Shown here: in pieces, positions 32,037-41,126 of the stretch
Position numbering within the stretch: position 1 is the stretch's first letter
Layout of the letters: the number at the start of each line of letters is the position of its first letter
Origin: Streptococcus sp. 2342
Lineage (GTDB): Bacteria > Bacillota > Bacilli > Lactobacillales > Streptococcaceae
DNA: 64,000 bases
Assembly: GCF_013276795.1 (NCBI RefSeq)
Contig: NZ_VMLR01000003.1
Location: 186,001 to 250,000, forward strand
Direction: 5' to 3'
Translations under genes and position numbers: made by a program
The notes under the pieces: generated by a model
What the model saw: the letters and a program-made list of their open reading frames with translations, nothing else
Databases searched by the model: none
Told to the model about the DNA's origin: nothing

Positions 32037-32068
32037 AAACACATCATTCATATAGATAGGAGAAACCA

Positions 32069-34729
32069 ATGAAAACTACAAAAGAAAGATTAGCAACAGC
32101 TATTCAAGTCCCTTTAGACGAGAGTCTATCTTTTTATAAGACAAGTCTAACAGGCTTGACTGAGGAGCAGGTGGAGAAAAATCGTGACCTATATGGCGAA
32201 AATACCATCACAAAGGGTCAAGAAGACAGTATCCTCAAAAAGATTTACGAATCCATTATCAATCCTTTTACGATCATCTTACTGGTCATCGCCGTGATTT
32301 CCTTGGTGACCAATGTCTGGTTGGCAAAACCAGGTCAAGAGGATCCGACGACTTCCATTATCATCGTTGTCCTAGTCCTCATTTCTGGTGGCATTCGCTT
32401 TGTCCAAGAACTCCGCAGTGATAAGGCAGCCACCAATCTTTCAAAAATGATTGTCAACACAGCGACTGTCATTCGTCAAGGAGAAATTCAAGAAATACCT
32501 ATCGATGATTTGGTAGTGGGTGACGTGGTTAAATTAAGCGCTGGTGATATGATTCCAGCAGATCTTCTTTTATTTGAGTCGCGAGATTTCTTTGTACAAC
32601 AGTCTGGCTTGACAGGCGAAAGTGATTCTGTTGAAAAATTGGCCGTGACCAAGGCAACAGTTCAACAATCTGATAGTCTGCTAGAAGCAGAAGCGCTCGC
32701 CTTTATGGGAACCAATGTCTTATCTGGTAGTGCCAAGGCCATGGTTTTGGCGGTTGGTGATGATACTATGATGGGGGCCATTGAGCAGACTCTGAACACC
32801 TATGACGAGCCCACTTCGTTTGAGCGGGAGATGAACAGTATCTCTTGGCTTTTGATCCGCTTGATGTTGGTCATGGTGCCCATCGTTTTCTTGTCCAATG
32901 GTTTAACAGATGGCGACTGGTTGGAAGCTGGCGTATTTGCCTTGAGTGTTGGTGTTGGGCTTACACCTGAGATGCTTCCTATGATCATCACGGCCAGTCT
33001 AGCAAAAGGCTCCATTATCATGGCCAAGGAAAAAGTGGTTATCAAGAAACTCAATGCCATACAGGACTTAGGGGCGATTGATATCTTGTGTACAGATAAA
33101 ACAGGAACTCTAACCCAAGATGAAATCGTTCTAGAATATCCCTTGGACATCCACGGACGCTTGGATTTGACCGTCTTGAGACGGGCCTATCTCAATTCCT
33201 ATTTTCAAACTGGCTTGAAAAATTTAATGGACAGAGCCATCATTAAACGAACTGAAAAGGAAGCAAAAGAACACGCCCTCTTGCAAAATCTAGCTCAAAC
33301 CTTTCAAAAAATAGATGAGCTTCCTTTTGATTTTGAACGTAGACGGATGAGTGTTATTGTTAAGGATGAACACGAAACGGTTAGTTTGGTAACTAAGGGA
33401 GCTCTTGAGGAAATGTTGATGATTTCCAGTCATGCGGAGTATCATGGAATGATTACTCCCTTGACAGATGCTATTAGAGAAGAAATCTTAGCAGAAGTCA
33501 GACAGCTAAATCAACAAGGTTTGCGTGTCTTGGGAGTGGCCTATAAGTCAAGTTTGAGGGAAGGTCATGCCTATACAGTTGATGACGAAGGAGATATGAT
33601 TCTAACTGGTTATTTAGCCTTCCTAGATCCTCCTAAACCATCTGCAGCACCAGCAATTAAGGCACTGTTAGAACATGGAGTTCAAACAAAGATTTTGACG
33701 GGAGACAGTGAAAAAGTTACCCAAGCAGTCTGTGAAAAGGTTGGATTAGATATTAATCAGATGCTGTTGGGGTCTGAAATTGATCAGATGAGTGATCAAG
33801 AATTGGCCCAAGCCGTAGAGGAGGTAACAGTCTTTGCCAAACTTTCTCCTGATCAAAAAGCAAGGATTATTTTGCAATTTAAGGCCAATGGTCATGCTGT
33901 TGGCTATATGGGAGATGGAATCAATGATGCTCCTTCTATGAAAGTTGCAGATGTGGGGATTTCTGTTGATACAGCAGTAGATATTGCCAAAGAAACAGCT
34001 GATGTTATCCTGCTTGATAAGGATCTTATGGTTCTTGAAAAAGGACTCGTTGAGGGTCGTAAGGTCTATGCTAATATGACCAAATATATCAAAATGACAG
34101 TGAGTTCTAATTTTGGGAATATCCTATCCTTATTGGTCTCTGGGATCTTTTTACCCTTTTTACCAATGGCACCAGTCCATTTGATTATCTTAAATCTAGT
34201 CTATGATTTGTCTTGTATTGCCTTGCCTTTTGACAAGGTGGACAAAGATTTTTTGAGAAATCCGCATACTTGGGAAGCTAAGTCTATCACACGTTTCATG
34301 ATTTGGATGGGACCTATCTCTTCTGCTTTTGATATTTTGACCTTCAGTTTGCTTTATTTTATCATTGTACCTATGACAACAGGTCAAACTTATGTTCATG
34401 GGGCAGAGTCTGCCGTAGGCTTTATTGTTTTGTTCCAAACAGGTTGGTTTATCGAGTCCATGTGGTCGCAGACCATGGTTATCCATATGTTGCGTTCAGC
34501 CAACATTCCTTTTTTACAAAGTCGTCCAGCTTGGCTAGTCCTTGTGACAACCTTATTGGCTGCAGCCTTTGTGACTTTCCTTCCCTACAGTCCACTAGCT
34601 AGCCTTCTTCATTTGACTCCTTTGAAACCGATTTATTTCATCTTTTTGATTTTTATCATTATTTTGTACATGATTAGCGTGACAATTGTGAAAAAAATCT
34701 ATATCAAGAAATATAAAGAATGGCTGTAA
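32069..34729 (+). CDS. mgtA: MgtA-type P-type ATPase, magnesium importer family (P3B)
   Basis: 886 aa. Actuator loop LTGES, helix 4 motif LTPEMLPMIITASLAKG typical of MgtA/MgtB rather than Ca pumps (which have PEGLP), phosphorylation site CTDKTGTLT (Asp near residue 343), and hinge GDGINDAPS. About ten membrane helices, and the tail ends KKIYIKKYKEWL. It should move Mg2+ into the cell, driven by ATP. Control by M-box and leader ORF supports the ion assignment; a role in other divalent cations cannot be excluded. RBS ATAGGAGAAACCA. Confidence 0.9.
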   Translation: MKTTKERLATAIQVPLDESLSFYKTSLTGLTEEQVEKNRDLYGENTITKGQEDSILKKIYESIINPFTIILLVIAVISLVTNVWLAKPGQEDPTTSIIIVVLVLISGGIRFVQELRSDKAATNLSKMIVNTATVIRQGEIQEIPIDDLVVGDVVKLSAGDMIPADLLLFESRDFFVQQSGLTGESDSVEKLAVTKATVQQSDSLLEAEALAFMGTNVLSGSAKAMVLAVGDDTMMGAIEQTLNTYDEPTSFEREMNSISWLLIRLMLVMVPIVFLSNGLTDGDWLEAGVFALSVGVGLTPEMLPMIITASLAKGSIIMAKEKVVIKKLNAIQDLGAIDILCTDKTGTLTQDEIVLEYPLDIHGRLDLTVLRRAYLNSYFQTGLKNLMDRAIIKRTEKEAKEHALLQNLAQTFQKIDELPFDFERRRMSVIVKDEHETVSLVTKGALEEMLMISSHAEYHGMITPLTDAIREEILAEVRQLNQQGLRVLGVAYKSSLREGHAYTVDDEGDMILTGYLAFLDPPKPSAAPAIKALLEHGVQTKILTGDSEKVTQAVCEKVGLDINQMLLGSEIDQMSDQELAQAVEEVTVFAKLSPDQKARIILQFKANGHAVGYMGDGINDAPSMKVADVGISVDTAVDIAKETADVILLDKDLMVLEKGLVEGRKVYANMTKYIKMTVSSNFGNILSLLVSGIFLPFLPMAPVHLIILNLVYDLSCIALPFDKVDKDFLRNPHTWEAKSITRFMIWMGPISSAFDILTFSLLYFIIVPMTTGQTYVHGAESAVGFIVLFQTGWFIESMWSQTMVIHMLRSANIPFLQSRPAWLVLVTTLLAAAFVTFLPYSPLASLLHLTPLKPIYFIFLIFIIILYMISVTIVKKIYIKKYKEWL

Positions 34730-34814
34730 ATTTCATTTTGTCAAGAAAAAAGTACGAAAATGACGAAAAAAGTCAAAAAAATTTAAAAATAGGTCGCAAG
34801 TCGGATGTTTTTTA

Positions 34815-34823
34815 TGGTATAAT
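34815..34823 (+). promoter_or_regulatory. Extended -10 promoter of spx
   Basis: TGGTATAAT (hexamer 34818-34823), 41 bases before the spx start. Confidence 0.6.
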
Positions 34824-34864
34824 AGACTAAACTGATAGTAACATGTAGCGAAAGGGGTAGGTAC

Positions 34865-35263
34865 ATGATTAAAATTTATACAGTCTCAAGTTGTACTAGT
34901 TGTAAAAAAGCAAAAACCTGGCTCAATGCCCACCAGTTAAGTTATAAAGAACAAAATCTTGGTAAAGAAGGAATTACGAGAGAAGAATTACTGGATATTC
35001 TAACCAAAACAGATAACGGAATAGCCAGCATCGTTTCATCTAAAAATCGCTATGCCAAAGCCCTTGGAGTGGATATTGAAGATTTGAGTGTCAACGAAGT
35101 TCTCAATCTTATTATGGAAACACCGAGAATTTTAAAGAGCCCAATCCTTGTAGATGAAAAACGCCTGCAAGTTGGCTATAAGGAAGACGATATTCGTGCC
35201 TTCCTACCACGCTCTGTCCGTAATGTAGAAAATGCAGAAGCACGTTTGCGTGCAGCTCTATAA
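34865..35263 (+). CDS. spx: Spx-family transcription regulator
   Basis: 132 aa, thioredoxin-like ArsC fold. Redox switch CxxC at Cys10-Thr-Ser-Cys13 near the N-terminus, with the typical middle region GIASIVSSKNRYAKALGVD and LKSPILVDEKRLQVGY. Spx binds the RNA polymerase alpha C-terminal domain and redirects transcription under thiol stress. Streptococci often have two Spx paralogs; this may be either SpxA1 or SpxA2. RBS GAAAGGGGTAGGTAC. Single gene with its own promoter and terminator. Confidence 0.9.
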   Translation: MIKIYTVSSCTSCKKAKTWLNAHQLSYKEQNLGKEGITREELLDILTKTDNGIASIVSSKNRYAKALGVDIEDLSVNEVLNLIMETPRILKSPILVDEKRLQVGYKEDDIRAFLPRSVRNVENAEARLRAAL

Positions 35264-35266
35264 ACA

Positions 35267-35294
35267 TCAAGGCTGGGGGCAACTCCCAGTCTTA
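35267..35294 (+). terminator. Terminator after spx
   Basis: AAGGCTGGG...CCCAGTCTT with TATTCTATTTT. Confidence 0.7.
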
Positions 35295-35303
35295 TTCTAT
35301 TTT

Positions 35304-35456
35304 ATACTCTTCAAAAATCAAATTCAAACCGCGTCAACATCGCCTTGCCGTATGCATGTTCCTGACTTCGTCAGTTTTATCTGCAACCTCAAAGCTGTGC
35401 TTTGAGCAGCCTGCGGCTAGTTTTCTAGTTTGCTCTTTGATTTTCATTGAGTATTA
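35304..35456 (+). repeat. BOX element, boxA-boxB-boxC
   Basis: Same order as at 794: ATACTCTTCAAAAATC, GACTTCGTCAG in boxB, TTTGATTTTCATTGAGTATT at the end. It fills the spx-lipoprotein gap. Confidence 0.95.
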
Positions 35457-35480
35457 ATCTCAAAAAGAAAGAAGAAAGAA

Positions 35481-36050
35481 ATGAAAAAAATAGTTCTTGT
35501 TAGTCTAGCTTTCCTTTTTGTCCTGGTTGGTTGCGGACAGAAAAAAGAAACTGGGACAGTTACAAAAACAGAAAAGGATACGCTTCAGTCGGCATTACCA
35601 GTTATTGAAAATGCTGAGAAGAATACAGTTGTAACCAAGACTTTGGTCTTGCCCAAGTCAGATGATGGTAGCCAGCAAACCCAAACCATTACATACAAGG
35701 ATAAGACTTTTTTGAGCTTAACGATTCAACAAAAACGTCCAGTCTCAGATGAGTTGAAGACCTATATTGACCAACATGGAGTGGAAGAAACCCAAAAAGC
35801 TCTTCTCGAGGCAGAGGAGAAGGATGAGGCCATCATAGAAGCTCGTAAATTAGCAGGATTTAAGCTTGAAACCAAACTATTGAATGAAACAGAACTTCAA
35901 ACAACGACTAGTTTTGATTTTCAAGTTCTGGATGTCAAGAAGGCTTCTCAGTTAGAATATTTGAAGAACATTGGTTTAGAGAATCTCTTGAAGAATGAAC
36001 CAAGCAAATATATTTCAGACAGATTGGCAAATGGTGCGACAGAACAGTAG
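35481..36050 (+). CDS. Lipoprotein of unknown function
   Basis: 189 aa. Signal peptide with lipobox LVGC (Cys19), so lipid-anchored on the outer face of the membrane. The mature part is a single soluble domain with KTLVLPKSDDGSQQTQTIT, then helices (EETQKALLEAEEKDEAIIEA). It may belong to DUF1307/YehR-like lipoproteins, but I am not sure. RBS AAAGAAAGAAGAAAGAA, weak. The BOX element is immediately upstream. Confidence 0.75.
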   Translation: MKKIVLVSLAFLFVLVGCGQKKETGTVTKTEKDTLQSALPVIENAEKNTVVTKTLVLPKSDDGSQQTQTITYKDKTFLSLTIQQKRPVSDELKTYIDQHGVEETQKALLEAEEKDEAIIEARKLAGFKLETKLLNETELQTTTSFDFQVLDVKKASQLEYLKNIGLENLLKNEPSKYISDRLANGATEQ

Positions 36051-36077
36051 AAAATCCAAATAAATAAACTGCCTGAT

Positions 36078-36106
36078 TTGTAGAACGTAAGGAATTATGC
36101 TATAAT
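36078..36106 (+). promoter_or_regulatory. Promoter of the ireB-ruvX operon
   Basis: TTGTAG (36078-36083), 17 bases, TGCTATAAT extended -10 (hexamer 36101-36106). Confidence 0.65.
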
Positions 36107-36136
36107 GGTACTATTCTAAGGAAAGAGGGTGTTAGA

Positions 36137-36403
36137 ATGGGATTTACTGAAGAAACAGTACGTTTTAAATTGGACGATTCCAATAAAAAAGAAATTAGCG
36201 AAACTTTGACTGATGTCTATGCTTCGTTGAACGATAAGGGCTACAACCCAATTAACCAAATCGTTGGTTACGTATTGAGTGGAGACCCTGCCTACGTTCC
36301 TCGTTATAATAATGCACGAAATCAAATCCGTAAATATGAGCGAGATGAAATCGTTGAGGAATTGGTCCGCTACTACCTTAAAGGACAAGGAGTCGATCTG
36401 TAA
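36137..36403 (+). CDS. IreB-family regulatory phosphoprotein (UPF0297)
   Basis: 88 aa, small helical protein with the family block [26 protein letters not shown]. Enterococcal IreB is phosphorylated by the Ser/Thr kinase IreK and tunes cephalosporin resistance; the pneumococcal homolog would be a StkP target by analogy. It is followed by ruvX after 3 bases and then by a DUF1292 gene, a widely conserved Firmicutes trio. RBS GGAAAGAGGGTGTTAGA. Confidence 0.88.
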
Positions 36404-36406
36404 CCT

Positions 36407-36826
36407 ATGAGAATTATGGGATTGGACGTCGGTTCAAAAACGGTAGGGGTGGCCATTAGCGATCCGCTTGGTTTTACAGCTCAAGGGCTTGAAATCATCC
36501 AAATCAATGAGGAGCAAGGTCAATTTGGTTTTGACCGCGTTAAGGAGTTGGTTGATACTTACAAGGTGGAACGATTTGTAGTGGGCTTGCCTAAAAACAT
36601 GAACAATACAAGTGGACCGCGCGTGGAAGCTAGTCAAGCCTACGGAGCGAAGCTAGAAGAACTTTTTGGTTTACCAGTAGACTATCAGGATGAACGCTTG
36701 ACAACAGTTGCCGCAGAGCGTATGTTGATTGAACAAGCAGATATCAGTCGCAATAAGCGCAAGAAAGTCATTGATAAGTTAGCAGCTCAGCTGATTTTAC
36801 AAAATTATTTAGATAGAAAATTTTAA
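36407..36826 (+). CDS. ruvX: Holliday junction resolvase-like RuvX/YqgF
   Basis: 139 aa, RNase H-like fold. Catalytic-site regions [34 protein letters not shown] and [11 protein letters not shown]. YqgF/RuvX is essential in several bacteria and is linked to pre-16S rRNA end maturation, despite the resolvase name. Cytosolic. Starts 3 bases after ireB, ends 15 before the DUF1292 gene. Confidence 0.93.
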   Translation: MRIMGLDVGSKTVGVAISDPLGFTAQGLEIIQINEEQGQFGFDRVKELVDTYKVERFVVGLPKNMNNTSGPRVEASQAYGAKLEELFGLPVDYQDERLTTVAAERMLIEQADISRNKRKKVIDKLAAQLILQNYLDRKF

Positions 36827-36841
36827 TATAAAGGAGAGGCT

Positions 36842-37147
36842 ATGTCACACGATCATAACCACGACCACGAAGAACGTGAACTAATCACACTAGTAGATGA
36901 GCAAGGAAATGAAACCTTGTTTGAAATCCTTTTGACCATTGACGGAAAAGAAGAATTTGGTAAAAACTATGTTCTTCTAGTACCAGTTAACGCAGAAGAA
37001 GACGAAGACGGACAAGTTGAAATCCAAGCTTACTCATTCATCGAAAACGAAGATGGAACAGAAGGCGAATTGCAACCAATCCCAGAAGACTCAGAAGACG
37101 AATGGAACATGATTGAAGAAGTTTTCAATAGTTTTATGGAGGAGTAA
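36842..37147 (+). CDS. DUF1292 protein (YrzB-like)
   Basis: 101 aa, very acidic, with a His-rich start ([13 protein letters not shown]) that could bind metal. Family pattern [20 protein letters not shown] and [10 protein letters not shown]. Function unknown; gene order ireB-ruvX-DUF1292 is conserved in Firmicutes. RBS AAAGGAGAGGCT. Confidence 0.88.
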   Translation: MSHDHNHDHEERELITLVDEQGNETLFEILLTIDGKEEFGKNYVLLVPVNAEEDEDGQVEIQAYSFIENEDGTEGELQPIPEDSEDEWNMIEEVFNSFMEE

Positions 37148-37440
37148 AAATGTTCAGTGAACATTTTTACCCTTACGCTAAAAATAAAGACCGTAAGTAA
37201 GTCTGGGAGACTGTATCAGCCCAACTCCTAGAAATTAGAAGAGTTGGAACGTCCGGGGGACGTGTTTAGCCCTGCGCTAGAAAATAGAAACGCAGGCATA
37301 TCCAGTGAACATTTTTACCCCAGTTCCTTTAAATAAGAGAGAACTGGTAAGTCTGGGAGACTGTATCAGCCCAACTCCCAGAAATTGGGAAGAGTTGGAA
37401 TGTCCTGTGGATGTTTTTAGCCCACGTTAACATTTATAGT
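37146..37440 (+). repeat. Two-copy hairpin-rich intergenic repeat
   Basis: Copy 1 starts at 37156, copy 2 at 37304 (period 148); both begin AGTGAACATTTTTACCC. Stems are CTTACG/CGTAAG, CCAACTC/GAGTTGG, CCTGCG/CGCAGG, CCAGTTC/GAACTGG and CCAACTC/GAGTTGG, each with a loop related to CTAGAAATTAGAA. The linker GTCTGGGAGACTGTATCAGC is the same in both copies. Palindrome AAAATGTTCAGTGAACATTTT at 37147 could end the upstream operon. The 406-bp gap has no coding sequence. Confidence 0.75.
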
Positions 37441-37553
37441 AGCTAGTTATTAGCTAACCAGGTAAGAGGTCGGGACGAAAATCCTGGCCTTGTTTTTATT
37501 AGTAACCATACTTTAATGCGATAATTGATTGGACTTTTGTCAAGGAGATGTGT

Positions 37554-38804
37554 ATGTTTGAAGTAGAAGAGTGGCTTCATAGTCGGATTGGTTTGAATTT
37601 TAGGTCAGGTTTAGGCCGAATGCAGCAAGCGGTGGATTTGTTAGGAAATCCTGAGAAGTCTTACCCTATTATCCACGTAACAGGGACTAATGGGAAAGGA
37701 TCTACCATTGCTTTTATGAGGGAGTTATTTATGGGACATGGCAAAAAAGTTGCGACCTTTACCTCCCCTCATATCGTCTCTATTAATGATCGAATCTGCA
37801 TTAATGGGCAACCTATAGCAGACACAGACTTCATCCGTTTGGCTGAGCAGGTCAAGGAGATGGAAAAAACGCTTCTGCAAACCCATGACCAGTTGTCCTT
37901 TTTTGAATTGCTGACCTTGATTGCTTTTCTCTATTTTAGGGAGCAAGAGGTGGATTTGCTTTTACTAGAAGTGGGAATTGGTGGCTTACTTGACACGACT
38001 AATGTGGTAACTGGAGAGCTTGCTGTCATCACCTCCATCGGGTTCGATCATCAAGAAACCTTGGGTGATAGTCTAGAAGCAATTGCAGAGCAGAAAGCTG
38101 GTATTTTCAAGGCTGGTAAAAAAGCTGTGATTGCTAAGCTGGCTCCAGAAGCTAGGCTTGTCTGTCAGAAAAAAGCCGAATCTTTAGCTGTTGCCCTTTA
38201 TCAGGCGAGTCAGGATTTTTCAATGCTGAATAGTGATTTTTCAAGTTCTTTGGGAACTTTTTCGCAGTTGAAAATAGGATTGGAAGGAGCTTATCAGCAG
38301 GAAAATGCGGCCTTGGCGTTGCAAACTTTTCTTATCTTTATGAGGGAAGGAAAGGAATCTATTGATGAGCAGGTTGTAAGACAGGCTTTGGAGAAGACCC
38401 ATTGGGCTGGGCGTTTGGAGCGTATTCGTCCTCAGATTTACTTGGATGGTGCTCATAACCTCCCTGCCTTGACTCGCTTGGTTGAGTTTATCAAAGAAAA
38501 AGAGCAAGGAGGTTATCGTCCTCAAATCCTCTTTGGGGCCTTGAAACGCAAGAATTATCAAGGGATGTTGGGTTATCTGACTCAAAAATTGCCTCAGGTG
38601 GCACTCAAGGTGACTGGTTTTGACTATCAAGGTTCTCTGGATGAGACAGATGTAACAGGTTACCATGTCATTCCTTCTTACAGAGAATTTATCAGCAGTT
38701 TTGAAGAAAGAGCAGATGCTCAGGACTTGTTATTCATTACAGGGTCTCTCTATTTTATCTCAGAAGTACGGAGCCACCTACTGGGGCATGAGCAGATAAA
38801 TTGA
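37554..38804 (+). CDS. folC: Folylpolyglutamate / dihydrofolate synthase
   Basis: 416 aa from the ATG at 37554; the ATG at 37548 touches the AAGGAG ribosome site and is less likely. P-loop HVTGTNGKGSTIAFMRELF, FTSPHIVSINDRICING, LLLEVGIGGLLDTTN, and LDGAHNLPAL near the C-terminus. The enzyme adds glutamate residues to folates (and in dual enzymes makes dihydrofolate from dihydropteroate). Cytosolic. Confidence 0.92.
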   Translation: MFEVEEWLHSRIGLNFRSGLGRMQQAVDLLGNPEKSYPIIHVTGTNGKGSTIAFMRELFMGHGKKVATFTSPHIVSINDRICINGQPIADTDFIRLAEQVKEMEKTLLQTHDQLSFFELLTLIAFLYFREQEVDLLLLEVGIGGLLDTTNVVTGELAVITSIGFDHQETLGDSLEAIAEQKAGIFKAGKKAVIAKLAPEARLVCQKKAESLAVALYQASQDFSMLNSDFSSSLGTFSQLKIGLEGAYQQENAALALQTFLIFMREGKESIDEQVVRQALEKTHWAGRLERIRPQIYLDGAHNLPALTRLVEFIKEKEQGGYRPQILFGALKRKNYQGMLGYLTQKLPQVALKVTGFDYQGSLDETDVTGYHVIPSYREFISSFEERADAQDLLFITGSLYFISEVRSHLLGHEQIN

Positions 38805-38891
38805 CCTCTTCTTTTGTCTTTGTTATACTAGATGAATTGCTGGCTAAGGAAAATCTATTTTTCTAGCATGGCAAGAGAAAGGACATTTATT

Positions 38892-39374
38892 ATGACATTC
38901 AAAACAGCAGCACTTTCTATTGTTTCTTTAGCGAGTGTATCTTTGCTAGTTGCTTGTTCCCAAAGAACACAACCAGTTCAACAGCCTGTGGCTCAGCAGC
39001 AGGTCCAACAACCTGCTCAACAACCTGCTCAACAACCTGCTCAACAGAATACCAATACTGCAAATGCAGGAAGTAATCAAAATCAAGCGGCTCCAGTACA
39101 GAACCAACCTGTTGCTCAACCGACTGATATTGATGGGACTTATACAGGCCAAGATGACGGAGACCGTATCACTTTAGTGGTCACTGGAACGACTGGTACA
39201 TGGACTGAGCTCGAATCTGACGGGGATCAGAAAGTCAAACAGGTCACATTTGATGCAGCAAATCAACGCATGATTATTGGCGATGATGTCAAAATTTACA
39301 CTGTAAACGGTAATCAAATCGTCGTAGACGATATGGATAGAGACCCATCGGACCAAATCGTTTTAACTAAATAA
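38892..39374 (+). CDS. Sp0198-like lipoprotein with Gln/Pro repeat
   Basis: 160 aa from the ATG at 38892 (GAAAGGACATTTATT); the longer frame has no ribosome site. Lipobox LVAC (Cys22). Residues ~26-75 are low complexity (QQPVAQQQVQQPAQQPAQQ) and coded in part by a 12-base DNA repeat. The last ~85 residues (DIDGTYTGQDDGDRITLVV ... DQIVLTK) form a small beta domain. Surface lipoprotein; function unknown. Confidence 0.82.
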   Translation: MTFKTAALSIVSLASVSLLVACSQRTQPVQQPVAQQQVQQPAQQPAQQPAQQNTNTANAGSNQNQAAPVQNQPVAQPTDIDGTYTGQDDGDRITLVVTGTTGTWTELESDGDQKVKQVTFDAANQRMIIGDDVKIYTVNGNQIVVDDMDRDPSDQIVLTK

Positions 39375-39388
39375 GACTATGCAAGTAG

Positions 39389-39415
39389 GAAGGGCTGGAT
39401 TTTTCAGCCTTTTTA
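39389..39415 (+). terminator. Terminator after the Sp0198-like gene
   Basis: AAGGGCTG / CAGCCTTTTT stem-loop. Confidence 0.8.
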
Positions 39416-39443
39416 CTTTTGCTTAGAAAATAATCATAAATAC

Positions 39444-39473
39444 TTGCCTTCTACCGAATACCTGAGTTATACT
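39444..39473 (+). promoter_or_regulatory. Promoter of cls
   Basis: TTGCCT (39444-39449), 18 bases, TATACT (39468-39473). Confidence 0.5.
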
Positions 39474-39519
39474 AGTATCAATTACCTGTTTTTAGTGTTC
39501 AAAATATCAAGGAGGGGAT

Positions 39520-41052
39520 ATGAAATATAGAAAATTTCAATTATTGATGTCCAAGTATGGCTTTAGTCTTTCGATTATGCTACTTGAACTTTGTCTGGTT
39601 TTTGGTCTCTTTCTTTATTTAGGGCGCATGGCCCCCATTTTATGGATTACTGTCCTCATTCTACTGAGTATCATCACAATCATTTCGATAGTCAACCGTA
39701 ATACGACTCCTGAGAATAAGGTAACCTGGTTATTAGTAGCCTTTGTGCCAGTATTTGGCCCCTTGCTCTATCTGATGTTTGGTGAAAGGCGATTGTCCAA
39801 AAAAGAAATCAAACAACTGAAGAAGCTAGGCTCCATGCATTTCCAAGAAGCAAATAGCCAGTTACTAAAAGAGGAATTAAAAGAAAGTGATAAGGCGGCA
39901 TATGGCGTCATCAAGTCCTTATTGAGTATGGATACCAATGCCGATATCTATGATCAAACTGCCTCTACATTTTTTCCTAACGGAGAAGCTATGTGGAAAA
40001 AGATGGTAGAAGATCTCAAAAAGGCTGAGAAATTTATCTTCTTGGAATATTACATTATAGAAGAAGGTTTGATGTGGAATCGTATTCTAGAAATCTTGGA
40101 GCAAAAGGTCGCTCAAGGCATTGAAGTTAAACTGCTCTATGATGATATTGGCTGTATGGCTACTTTAACAGGAGATTATGCACATCGACTTCGTCAGCTG
40201 GGCATCGAGGCCCATAAATTCAATAAAGTTATTCCTCGTTTGACAGTGGCCTATAATAACAGAGATCATAGAAAAATATTGATTGTTGATGGTCAGATAG
40301 CCTATACTGGTGGGGTCAATCTGGCAGATGAGTACATTAACCACGTCGAGAGATTTGGTTATTGGAAGGATAGTGGAATTCGCTTGGACGGACTAGCAGT
40401 AAAAGCCCTGACACGCTTATTTTTGACCACTTGGTACATCAATCGAGGAGAGATTAGTGATTTTGATCAATATCATTTAGAAAATCATTCTATTCCAAGT
40501 GACGGATTAACCATTCCATACGGAAGTGGACCCAAGCCAATTTTTCGAACGCAGGTAGGGAAAAAGGTTTATCAGAGTTTGATCAATCAAGCAACTGAAT
40601 CGGTTTATATTACTACACCTTATTTGATCATAGATTATGATTTAACGGAGACAATCAAAAATGCTGCTATGAGAGGGGTCGATGTTCGGATTGTCACCCC
40701 TTACATACCAGATAAGAAGTTCATTCAGTTAGTCACAAGAGGGGCTTATCCAGACCTTCTTTCTGCTGGAGTTCGGATTTATGAGTATAGTCCAGGTTTT
40801 ATTCATAGTAAGCAGATGTTGGTAGACGAAGATTTTGCGGTGGTGGGGACAATCAATCTCGACTACCGAAGCTTGGTGCACCATTATGAAAATGCAGTCT
40901 TACTCTATAAAACTCCTTCTATAATGGAAATAGCCCGAGATTTTCAAAATATATTTGCAGATTCTCAGGAAGTCTATCCTCATTCTATCAAAACGAGCTG
41001 GTATCAAAAGCTTGTAAAAGAAATCGCCCAGTTATTCGCCCCAATCTTATAA
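39520..41052 (+). CDS. cls: Cardiolipin synthase
   Basis: 510 aa. Two N-terminal membrane helices (~12-32, ~40-58), the PLDc_N segment VTWLLVAFVPVFGPLLYLMFG, and two HKD phospholipase-D motifs: HRKILIVDGQIAYTGG and HSKQMLVDEDFAVVGTINLD. It joins two phosphatidylglycerols into cardiolipin at the membrane. RBS AAGGAGGGGAT. Single gene. Confidence 0.93.
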   Translation: MKYRKFQLLMSKYGFSLSIMLLELCLVFGLFLYLGRMAPILWITVLILLSIITIISIVNRNTTPENKVTWLLVAFVPVFGPLLYLMFGERRLSKKEIKQLKKLGSMHFQEANSQLLKEELKESDKAAYGVIKSLLSMDTNADIYDQTASTFFPNGEAMWKKMVEDLKKAEKFIFLEYYIIEEGLMWNRILEILEQKVAQGIEVKLLYDDIGCMATLTGDYAHRLRQLGIEAHKFNKVIPRLTVAYNNRDHRKILIVDGQIAYTGGVNLADEYINHVERFGYWKDSGIRLDGLAVKALTRLFLTTWYINRGEISDFDQYHLENHSIPSDGLTIPYGSGPKPIFRTQVGKKVYQSLINQATESVYITTPYLIIDYDLTETIKNAAMRGVDVRIVTPYIPDKKFIQLVTRGAYPDLLSAGVRIYEYSPGFIHSKQMLVDEDFAVVGTINLDYRSLVHHYENAVLLYKTPSIMEIARDFQNIFADSQEVYPHSIKTSWYQKLVKEIAQLFAPIL

Positions 41053-41099
41053 GAAATCTAGGACTTAGGAAATGACCGAGTCCTCTTTTTCTTGCTTTT

Positions 41100-41107
41100 T
41101 ACGAATA
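41100..41107 (+). promoter_or_regulatory. cin-box (ComX/SigX promoter element)
   Basis: TACGAATA at 41100-41107, preceded by a T-rich run (CTTGCTTTTT), exactly the late-competence promoter consensus. Start of the 47-aa frame is 19 bases further, and ccs4 follows. Confidence 0.8.
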
Positions 41108-41126
41108 AGAAGATGTAGGAGGAACG

